From positions 84,371 through 106,924 of the forward strand of contig DGWK01000030.1 of NCBI GenBank assembly GCA_002395235.1: 22,554 nt of DNA, in the 5' to 3' direction. Under the pieces are notes generated by a model. It saw only the letters and a list, made by a program, of their open reading frames with translations, was not told the DNA's origin and did not search any database. The translations under genes were made by a program, and so were the position numbers. This stretch comes from Lachnospiraceae bacterium UBA4260. Lineage in GTDB: Bacteria > Bacillota > Clostridia > Lachnospirales > Lachnospiraceae. Positions 14,566 through 18,457 of this stretch are shown here, piece by piece. How positions within the stretch are numbered: the stretch's first letter is position 1; the number at the start of each line of letters is the position of its first letter.

Positions 14566-14976
14566 TCATATTATAACCCCAGCGAGATGATCACACTCAT
14601 GCTGAATGATCTGCGCGGTCCATCCGGAATAGGCCTTCCGGTGCTTTTTCCAGCTTGCGTCCAGATATTCTACTTCGATATTTTGATACCGCGTTGTCTT
14701 CCGAACGCCTGTCAGTGACAGACATCCCTCTTCCGTCTCATATGGCGTGTCTTTCTTAACAATCACCGGGTTATACATCACAACATTCATGATTCCCATA
14801 TTTACAATGATGATCTTTTTCTTCACGCCGATCATGTTTGCAGCCATGCCGACGCAGCGATCCTGATTGGCTCGCAAAGTATCCATGAGATCCTGCCCGA
14901 CGGACAGATCCTGCTTTGTGGCAGCTTCGGACTTCTGGCCGAGGAAAAACATGTCTTTTACTATTGGTTTGATCAT
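14566..14976 (-). CDS. Peptide deformylase-like protein lacking the active-site Gln
   Basis: A 136-residue deformylase-family metalloprotein. Motif 2 EEGCLSL (metal ligand C85) and motif 3 QHECDH (H126, catalytic E127, H130) are intact. Motif 1 reads CVGMAANMIG (41-50) where active deformylases have GxGLAAPQ: the oxyanion Gln is M48 here, and the first Gly is Cys. The protein is shorter than typical type I/II enzymes (~150-180). It may be a diverged deformylase or a paralogue with another substrate. AAAGGA lies upstream of the ATG at a longish spacing. The gene is the next leftward one after the tRNA array terminator and is followed by a palindrome. Confidence 0.82.
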   Translation of the reverse strand: MIKPIVKDMFFLGQKSEAATKQDLSVGQDLMDTLRANQDRCVGMAANMIGVKKKIIIVNMGIMNVVMYNPVIVKKDTPYETEEGCLSLTGVRKTTRYQNIEVEYLDASWKKHRKAYSGWTAQIIQHECDHLAGVII

Positions 14977-14999
14977 ATTCCGTCATCCTTTCCTGGGGA

Positions 15000-15050
15000 G
15001 TGTGTCATGGACGCATCGGCTTTGTCACGGTTTTTGTGTCAGCTGTCTAT
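15000..15050. repeat. Decayed REP-like palindrome
   Basis: GTGTGTCATGGACGCATCGG and TTTGTGTCAGCTGTCTAT preserve the head and inner half-sites of the family, but the GGGGACG core is broken. It lies just upstream of the deformylase-like gene. The remaining 15051-15245 stretch shows no gene that I can support. Confidence 0.45.
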
Positions 15051-15245
15051 CCATCTCAGCTTTAATGAATGACTTGCTCTTCATGATTCTTTTCGCTGCA
15101 GTTTCCATCTTTTTTCTCCCAGCGTAAAGGTTAGTGTTATTTTTAACTAACTACATTTTACACCAGAATACGCCAGACACAAGTTTGTAATGCGTCTTTT
15201 CTGTTGAGACTGCAGATACAGACCTGCCTGACGTTGTTGAACATC

Positions 15246-15274
15246 AAAAAAGGGCATCCAAAGCAGAATGCCTC
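15246..15274 (-). terminator. Terminator of the tRNA array
   Basis: On the minus strand GGCAT (15268-15272) pairs with ATGCC (15253-15257), with a flanking G-U pair, followed by CTTTTTTG. It lies 49 bp past the last tRNA (His). Confidence 0.65.
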
Positions 15275-15322
15275 GTTTTCACCCACTGGCCATGCCAGTC
15301 AATCTAAAAAATGATATTTTCA

Positions 15323-15395
15323 GGCGACTGACGGGACTCGAACCCGTATATGGCGGCACCACAAGCCGCTGCATGGCCAATTCTGCCACAGCCGC
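15323..15395 (-). tRNA. tRNA-His (GTG)
   Basis: Acceptor GCGGCTG/CAGTCGC with one G-U pair, anticodon arm GCGGC-TTGTGGT-GCCGC, T-arm ACGGG-TTCGAGT-CCCGT, discriminator C as usual for tRNA-His. CCA is not encoded and the usual G at -1 is absent from the DNA (T). Confidence 0.9.
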
Positions 15396-15397
15396 AG

Positions 15398-15469
15398 CAT
15401 CCCCGGCACGACTTGAACGTGCATCAGATGGGTCGTAGCCACCCGGTCTTTCCGTTAGCCTACGGGGAC
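15398..15469 (-). tRNA. tRNA-Arg (ACG)
   Basis: Acceptor GTCCCCG/CGGGGAT, anticodon arm GGTGG-CTACGAC-CCATC, T-loop TTCAAGT. The D-stem (GGCT with GACC) has a mismatch. No encoded CCA. Confidence 0.82.
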
Positions 15470-15479
15470 AAATAATAAA

Positions 15480-15552
15480 TGGAGCTTGCGGGCTTCGATC
15501 CCGCCGCCTTCTGCTTGCAAAACAGACGCTCTCCCGAATGAGCTAAAGCCCC
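15480..15552 (-). tRNA. tRNA-Ala (TGC)
   Basis: Acceptor GGGGCTT/AAGCTCC, anticodon arm TCTGT-TTTGCAA-GCAGA, discriminator A. The T-loop reads ATCGAAG, so the normally invariant T54 is A. The D-arm is canonical (GCTC ... GAGC). Confidence 0.88.
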
Positions 15553-15557
15553 AAAGT

Positions 15558-15646
15558 AGCGGGCACAGGAGTCGAAAAATTATGCTTCGCATAATTGCTA
15601 TCTTCAGTGTATGAGGCTGAAATGGTATTCCGTTCCACCCACCCGC
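15558..15646 (-). tRNA. tRNA-Met-like (CAT) with hairpin in the T-arm
   Basis: Acceptor GCGGGTG/TGCCCGC and anticodon arm TCAGC-CTCATAC-ACTGA (one C/A mismatch) are recognisable, and the 3' half of the T-arm (TTCGACTCCTG) is present. The 5' T-stem strand is replaced by a perfect 8-bp hairpin AATTATGCGAAGCATAATT (15578-15596). It is two bases short before the D-arm. Probably non-functional, or a processed variant. Confidence 0.6.
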
Positions 15647-15648
15647 AA

Positions 15649-15720
15649 AGCCGATACTCTGATTCGAACAGAGATCAAATGATTACAAATCACCCGTACT
15701 TGCCCTTGTACTATACCGGC
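15649..15720 (-). tRNA. tRNA-Thr (TGT)
   Basis: Acceptor GCCGGTA/TATCGGC, D-stem GTAC/GTAC, anticodon arm GGTGA-TTTGTAA-TCATT with two G-U pairs, T-arm CTCTG-TTCGAAT-CAGAG, discriminator T. No CCA encoded. Confidence 0.88.
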
Positions 15721-15767
15721 ACAAAAACTGTTTCAGCTGCGCTTCCTGCTTCACCAGGGAAGCACGA

Positions 15768-15838
15768 TCGGAGCTGCGGGAATCGAACCCGCATAAGCTG
15801 CGTATAAGACAGGTGCCCTACCATTGGACGAAGCTCCA
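15768..15838 (-). tRNA. tRNA-Ile (TAT)
   Basis: T-arm GCGGG-TTCGATT-CCCGC, D-stem GTCC/GGGC, anticodon loop CTTATAC giving TAT, which reads the rare AUA codon directly. Acceptor TGGAGCT/AGCTCCG relies on a T1-G72 pair; the anticodon stem is 4 bp. Confidence 0.78.
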
Positions 15839-15850
15839 AAACATCAAAAA

Positions 15851-15923
15851 CGGGAACAGCAGGATTCGAACCTGCGACCATCCGGTTAACAGCCGGCAGC
15901 TCTGCCGCTAAAGCTATGCTCCC
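15851..15923 (-). tRNA. tRNA-Asn (GTT)
   Basis: Acceptor GGGAGCA/TGTTCCC with one G-U pair, anticodon loop CTGTTAA on a CCGG/CCGG stem, T-arm GCAGG-TTCGAAT-CCTGC, discriminator G as expected for Asn. Confidence 0.88.
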
Positions 15924-15952
15924 CAAAAGGCCAGACTTTTCAGGTGGCCAAA

Positions 15953-16023
15953 AGCTCTGAACGGGGCTTGAACCCGCACGCCAGGTTTGGAAGACCTGTA
16001 TGCTGCCGTTACATCACCAGAGC
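15953..16023 (-). tRNA. tRNA-Gly (TCC)
   Basis: Acceptor GCTCTGG/TCAGAGC, anticodon arm CAGGT-CTTCCAA-ACCTG (perfect), T-arm GCGGG-TTCAAGC-CCCGT, discriminator T. Confidence 0.88.
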
Positions 16024-16030
16024 ATAAGAA

Positions 16031-16103
16031 TGGGCATGACATGACTCGAACCTGCATCTGACGGGTTAAAAGCCCGCTGTAATTTCCGTTATACCAGTAA
16101 CCC
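16031..16103 (-). tRNA. tRNA-Lys-like (TTT), degenerate acceptor
   Basis: Anticodon arm GCGGG-CTTTTAA-CCCGT is good. The acceptor pairs only at four outer positions (GGGTTAC against CATGCCC), and the T-stem GCAGG/CATGT has one mismatch and a G-U pair. The D-arm segment GTATAACGGAAATTAC shares its layout with the 16562 element. Confidence 0.65.
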
Positions 16104-16108
16104 ATGAA

Positions 16109-16181
16109 TTGCAGAGACCGGATTTGAACCGACATTAGTCGCCGTATGAGGACGCTGCCTTACCTATCGAGCCACTCTGCA
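16109..16181 (-). tRNA. tRNA-Met (CAT)
   Basis: Perfect 7-bp acceptor TGCAGAG/CTCTGCA starting with T1, T-stem GTCGG/CCGGT, anticodon loop CTCATAC with CAT on a stem with one mismatch. Discriminator A. Elongator-type rather than initiator: no GGG/CCC anticodon stem end. A CAT anticodon could also belong to a lysidine-modified Ile tRNA. Confidence 0.8.
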
Positions 16182-16191
16182 ATATTTAATT

Positions 16192-16257
16192 CAGGACACC
16201 GAGAATAAAACATGGTTAAGAGTCATGTGCTGTTAGCTGATTTGCTGTACGTGTCCC
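16192..16257 (-). tRNA. tRNA-Lys-like (CTT), T-arm missing
   Basis: Acceptor GGGACAC/GTGTCCT (one G-U) and anticodon loop CTCTTAA on a 4-bp stem CATG/CATG frame this element. Between anticodon arm and acceptor only about 11 nt (TTTTATTCTCG) remain, with no T-stem or TTCRA loop. The D-arm is poorly formed. Total 66 nt. Likely a decayed tRNA or tRNA-like RNA. Confidence 0.5.
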
Positions 16258-16262
16258 ATTAA

Positions 16263-16377
16263 CCCAGTGGGCTGGACTCGAACCAGCAACCCTTGCGTTA
16301 AAAGCGCAATCTGAATTGCTGTCAAAATCCCGCACAGGATTTGTTTTTTAGTGCTCTTCCTATTGAGCTACCACCGG
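16263..16377 (-). tRNA. tRNA-Lys (TTT) interrupted by a 42-nt hairpin insertion
   Basis: Acceptor CCGGTGG/CCACTGG (one G-U), D-arm GCTC ... GAGC, anticodon arm TTGCG-CTTTTAA-CGCAA and T-arm GCTGG-TTCGAGT-CCAGC are all well formed. Between D-arm and anticodon arm lies an extra segment (16310-16351) with a 6-bp hairpin AAATCC/GGATTT; a related segment interrupts the tRNA at 17118. Without it the tRNA would be about 73 nt. Confidence 0.78.
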
Positions 16378-16383
16378 TTATAG

Positions 16384-16457
16384 TAGGAACAGGCGGACTC
16401 GAACCGCCGATCTCCTGCTTATCAGACAGGCGCTCTAACCAGCTGAACTATGTTCCT
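16384..16457 (-). tRNA. tRNA-Ile (GAT)
   Basis: Fully canonical: acceptor AGGAACA/TGTTCCT perfect, anticodon arm CCTGT-CTGATAA-GCAGG, T-arm GGCGG-TTCGAGT-CCGCC, discriminator A. CCA not encoded. Confidence 0.93.
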
Positions 16458-16483
16458 ATGTTTTGACCGTTGGTGCGGCCTGA

Positions 16484-16557
16484 TCACCCCAACGGGAGTC
16501 GAACCCGTATTTCCACACTGAGAATGTGGCGACCTGAACCATTAGTACGATGGGGCG
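16484..16557 (-). tRNA. tRNA-Glu (CTC)
   Basis: Anticodon arm CCACA-TTCTCAG-TGTGG perfect, T-arm ACGGG-TTCGACT-CCCGT perfect, acceptor CGCCCCA/TGGGGTG with one G-U. C1 and discriminator A are unusual for Glu. Confidence 0.82.
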
Positions 16558-16561
16558 TTAA

Positions 16562-16636
16562 TGGGCCACCAGGGATTCGAACCCTGATCTCTCAGATTAA
16601 AGGTCTGGTATACTATATCCGTTGTACGAGTAACCC
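16562..16636 (-). tRNA. tRNA-like, apparent anticodon TTT with C33
   Basis: Acceptor GGGTTAC/GTGGCCC with two G-U pairs and T-arm CAGGG-TTCGAAT-CCCTG are good. Anticodon arm CCAGA-CCTTTAA-TCTGA has a C/A mismatch and C instead of the invariant T33. Identity (Lys by anticodon) is uncertain. Confidence 0.6.
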
Positions 16637-16641
16637 ATGAG

Positions 16642-16713
16642 CAGCCCTCGCGGGATTTGAACCCACAACTTCAGGTTCAGAGCCTGATGTGTTGCCAATT
16701 ACACTAAAGAGCC
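16642..16713 (-). tRNA. tRNA-Gln (CTG)
   Basis: Anticodon arm TCAGG-CTCTGAA-CCTGA perfect, T-arm GTGGG-TTCAAAT-CCCGC, acceptor GGCTCTT/GAGGGCT with three G-U pairs, discriminator G as expected for Gln. Confidence 0.85.
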
Positions 16714-16718
16714 ATAAG

Positions 16719-16791
16719 CAGGTCCGTTCGGACTTGAACCGAAATCTGAGGTTTTGGAGACCGCCATGCTTTCCGTTTGCACCACAGACCT
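16719..16791 (-). tRNA. tRNA-Trp (CCA)
   Basis: Acceptor AGGTCTG/CGGACCT, T-arm TTCGG-TTCAAGT-CCGAA, anticodon loop CTCCAAA with a single C/T mismatch in the stem, discriminator G. Its 5' end is only 2 bp from the T-run of the terminator at 16794. Confidence 0.87.
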
Positions 16792-16793
16792 AT

Positions 16794-16832
16794 GAAAAAA
16801 GAAAACCGCCCTCCCCAGCCGGGAAAGCGGTT
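16794..16832 (-). terminator. Intrinsic terminator inside the tRNA array
   Basis: On the minus strand AACCGC/GCGGTT (16827-16832 with 16804-16809) plus inner CCC/GGG pairs, followed by TTTTCTTTTTT. It lies between a 45-codon ORF and tRNA-Trp, so it should stop transcription entering the left part of the array. Confidence 0.75.
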
Positions 16833-16862
16833 CTGATCTGCTTTAAAGGAAATCCAGATACA

Positions 16863-17000
16863 TTATGCATCCATATGGATTCCCTCTATTGCGCGCAAGA
16901 TCTGCTCCTCCGACAAGGGTATGATTAATAAACGTTCCTGGGCTCCCCAGAATCGCTTCGCTTCATGCTCATTCTTTTTGCATATCATAATGCGTGTCAT
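16863..17000 (-). CDS. Small ORF (45 aa) embedded in the tRNA array
   Basis: Forty-five residues beginning MTRIMICKKNEHEAKRFWGA and ending EEQILRAIEGIHMDA. AAGGAG lies nine bases upstream of the ATG, and a strong terminator follows 31 bp after the stop, so it has the anatomy of a real gene. Charged, probably helical, no membrane segment, one Cys. I do not recognise it. It is transcribed in the direction of the tRNAs and sits between tRNA-Trp and an Asp-like tRNA. Confidence 0.6.
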   Translation of the reverse strand: MTRIMICKKNEHEAKRFWGAQERLLIIPLSEEQILRAIEGIHMDA

Positions 17001-17024
17001 TTCTTGCTTCTCCTTTTTAATCAT

Positions 17025-17102
17025 GACCCATCGTTCCCGGATTTGAACCGTATTACAAACGTGACAGGTTTGTTTTCTCCCAATATGCTTGCTGTGAGGG
17101 TC
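17025..17102 (-). tRNA. tRNA-Asp-like (GTC), degenerate
   Basis: Anticodon arm CAAAC-CTGTCAC-GTTTG is perfect and a T-loop TTCAAAT is present on a short CGG/CCG stem. The acceptor can pair only as GACCC/GGGTC and the spacing between T-arm and acceptor is too long. The D-arm (TTGGGAGAA) is not clearly formed. Confidence 0.5.
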
Positions 17103-17117
17103 ACACTACTAATGAGA

Positions 17118-17230
17118 ACCGATGGATTGGATTTGAACCAATAACAACTGCGTCCCGTACGAAACTACTGCTGTTAAAATCCCGGCCAGGATTTGTTTTT
17201 CAGCGCTCTACCAGATTGAGCTACCATCGG
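17118..17230 (-). tRNA. tRNA-Pro-like (CGG?) interrupted by a 39-nt hairpin insertion
   Basis: Perfect acceptor CCGATGG/CCATCGG, D-arm GCTC ... GAGC and T-arm ATTGG-TTCAAAT-CCAAT. Removing 17162-17200 would join CTG to CG and restore a 5-bp anticodon stem CTGCG/CGCAG, with loop TACGGGA (anticodon CGG but A at position 33). The insertion shares CAAATCCTG ... CGGGATTTT with that in the Lys tRNA at 16263. Confidence 0.65.
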
Positions 17231-17233
17231 CAA

Positions 17234-17322
17234 TTGAAAATGTCGGATTCGAACCGCGCCCCTGCGTCCCAAGCGCAGTGTGCTCCAACATCAATGAAAT
17301 TGATGTTTTACACCACATTCTC
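17234..17322 (-). tRNA. tRNA-Pro (TGG) with hairpin in the D-loop
   Basis: Anticodon arm CTGCG-CTTGGGA-CGCAG perfect. D-stem GTGT/GCAC encloses a 26-nt D-loop, because a perfect 8-bp hairpin ACATCAATTTCATTGATGT (17288-17306) is inserted. Acceptor GAGAATG/CATTTTC; the T-stem is weak (three pairs). The 3' end is uncertain by one base. Confidence 0.7.
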
Positions 17323-17328
17323 ATTAAA

Positions 17329-17399
17329 CTGCTCCAGCGGGAGTTGAACCCGTACCTACGGAGCGACAGTCCGCCGTACTACCGTTATACTATGGAGCC
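17329..17399 (-). tRNA. tRNA-Asp (GTC)
   Basis: Anticodon arm GCGGA-CTGTCGC-TCCGT, T-arm ACGGG-TTCAACT-CCCGC, acceptor GGCTCCA/TGGAGCA with the outermost pair mismatched, discriminator G. First tRNA of the array. A palindromic CCGTATTTTATACGG overlaps its 5' end and contains a TATAAA that could act as a -10. Confidence 0.85.
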
Positions 17400-17456
17400 G
17401 TATTTTATACGGGCCGGCTGATCCCAGCCCGCATTGTTGTCCATATGAAATTGTTA

Positions 17457-17705
17457 TCAGCCAACTTTGACTTCGATCATATCCACTGCTACGATCTCAT
17501 CGATCGTTACATCGAACATTGCAGCCAGGATCACCATGTTATCGATCGTAGGCATAGCTGCCCCGTGGATCCACTTGTAGATCGCCTGGGGCGTCGCGAA
17601 TCCGAACACTTCCTGCATATCTCTCACAGTCATACCTGCTCTAATCCGCATACGGTTGATGTTCTGTCCTGTAGCGACAGTGTTGATCATAGGGAAATTC
17701 ATCAT
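17457..17705 (-). CDS. XRE/Cro-type HTH regulator
   Basis: An 82-residue single-domain DNA-binding protein: NINRMRIRAGMTVRDMQEVF followed by GFATPQAIYKWIHGAAMPTI and NMVILAAMFDVTIDEIV, a complete Cro/CI-like helix-turn-helix. Start taken at 17705 because AGGAGG lies nine bases upstream; a GTG at 17741 would add residues with no matching ribosome site. This compact type is frequent on clostridial mobile elements. It lies 57 bp upstream of the first tRNA and reads in the same direction, so the array may be co-transcribed with or controlled by it (inference). Confidence 0.85.
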   Translation of the reverse strand: MMNFPMINTVATGQNINRMRIRAGMTVRDMQEVFGFATPQAIYKWIHGAAMPTIDNMVILAAMFDVTIDEIVAVDMIEVKVG

Positions 17706-17754
17706 ACCGCAGCACCTCCTATATGCCGGCAGCGCCGACACACAGGAGGGCCGG

Positions 17755-17856
17755 TCATTCTGCCTTAATTATCCTTTTTTCTTTCTGTACTTCCTTGTTA
17801 ATCTCCCGTGCCGGAAGCAGTCTCATGCGGTATATGCCAAAATAATGCTTTTTCAT
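17755..17856 (-). CDS. Possible small ORF (33 aa)
   Basis: Thirty-three residues (MKKHYFGIYRMRLLPAREIN and a Lys/Glu-rich tail). AAGGGA lies about eight bases before the ATG. Basic, no recognisable motif. It precedes the HTH gene on the same strand. Coding status is uncertain. Confidence 0.3.
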   Translation of the reverse strand: MKKHYFGIYRMRLLPAREINKEVQKEKRIIKAE

Positions 17857-17910
17857 CTGTTTTCCCTTGATCTGCAGTCTGTGATCGCAGTTTGTTCTCT
17901 TCACAAATAT

Positions 17911-17940
17911 AAAAGCCGCCTGTCTTTTCGGACAAGCGGC
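17911..17940 (-). terminator. Intrinsic terminator
   Basis: GCCGC and TGTC arms (17915-17924) pair with 17931-17940 around TTTTCG with one mismatch; the minus strand continues TTTTATATTTG. It follows the small ORF at 17970 by 29 bp. Confidence 0.65.
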
Positions 17941-17969
17941 AGTCTCAGCGTTAATCTCTGCATTGCATT

Positions 17970-18083
17970 TTATCTGGTTATTTCCATGGCTCCCGGTGAG
18001 CCGTCTGGTTCCAGACATCCACTTGTTCCGGTCTTATTAAGGCATACACAAATAAGCCATTCCGCTTTCTTGGCGGTCGGCAT
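17970..18083 (-). CDS. Small ORF (37 aa), possible decayed Cys-rich KTR-type protein
   Basis: Thirty-seven residues starting MPTAKKAEWLICVCLNKTGT. AGGGG lies seven bases before the ATG and a terminator follows the stop. The first 20 residues recall the start of the short cysteine-rich KTR proteins of Tn916-type conjugative elements (EWxxCPxCxNKTR), but the rest does not match and the CxxC order is altered. If so it is a remnant of a mobile element. Identification is tentative. Confidence 0.35.
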   Translation of the reverse strand: MPTAKKAEWLICVCLNKTGTSGCLEPDGSPGAMEITR

Positions 18084-18191
18084 AATTGTCCCCTGAAGAT
18101 CAAACTGACGATATGTATTTTCTATTCTGTCTGTATGTATCTGCAGCATTGCCTTACCTTTCCGAACCTGTAGTCCTTTTTTTCTACGCCT

Positions 18192-18220
18192 AATATAGCA
18201 CCAGTATTCCTAATTGTCAT
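18192..18220 (-). promoter_or_regulatory. Putative leftward promoter
   Basis: On the minus strand ATGACA (18215-18220) and TATATT (18192-18197) are separated by 17 bp. It is oriented toward the 37-codon ORF 109 bp downstream. The surrounding 18097-18401 stretch contains nothing else that I can support. Confidence 0.45.
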
Positions 18221-18401
18221 TCTACCTGTGGTAAAATGCTCTCGCGAGGCTTTACATTAATTTCCTGTAATCGTTCTGAAATGATGTCGTTTCTTTGGTG
18301 TTATTGTTTTCCCTATATAAATACATACGCAAAGAACAAAAAATAATTACAACACCGTAAAGACTTATTAAACCAGTATGAAGAACCGCGCTTTATCACA
18401 A

Positions 18402-18434
18402 TAAAAAAGCGCCAGAGCAATTAGCGTCTGACGC
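18402..18434 (-). terminator. Terminator of the radical SAM gene
   Basis: On the minus strand GCGTCAGA pairs with TCTGGCGC (8 bp, one G-U) around a 10-nt loop, followed by TTTTTTATTG. It lies 24 bp after the radical SAM stop. Confidence 0.85.
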
Positions 18435-18457
18435 AATCCATATGATTCATTTTTTTG

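Noticed and set aside
3421..15050. Insertion sequence or prophage with transposase or integrase
   Set aside because: No transposase, integrase, capsid or replication gene is visible; only small repeats and mobile-type HTH or relic ORFs.
15064..15126. Twenty-codon hydrophobic ORF starting MNDLLFMILF
   Set aside because: No ribosome site and it lies in a decayed repeat region; too short to support.
15595..16135. Several 70-residue ORFs on both strands in the tRNA array
   Set aside because: They consist of translated tRNA arms (recurring RTRIS, NPA-type strings) and have no ribosome sites.
16263..17230. Group I introns in the interrupted tRNAs
   Set aside because: Insertions are only ~40 nt, lie outside the anticodon loop and have no group I core; a small unknown insert fits better.
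15323..17399. CRISPR array
   Set aside because: The regular spacing of GGRTTYGAAYC-like motifs comes from T-arms of tRNA genes; repeats are not identical and no cas genes are present.
15323..17399. Amber-suppressor tRNA that could explain the TAG in the HIRAN gene
   Set aside because: All anticodon loops were read; none is CTA.
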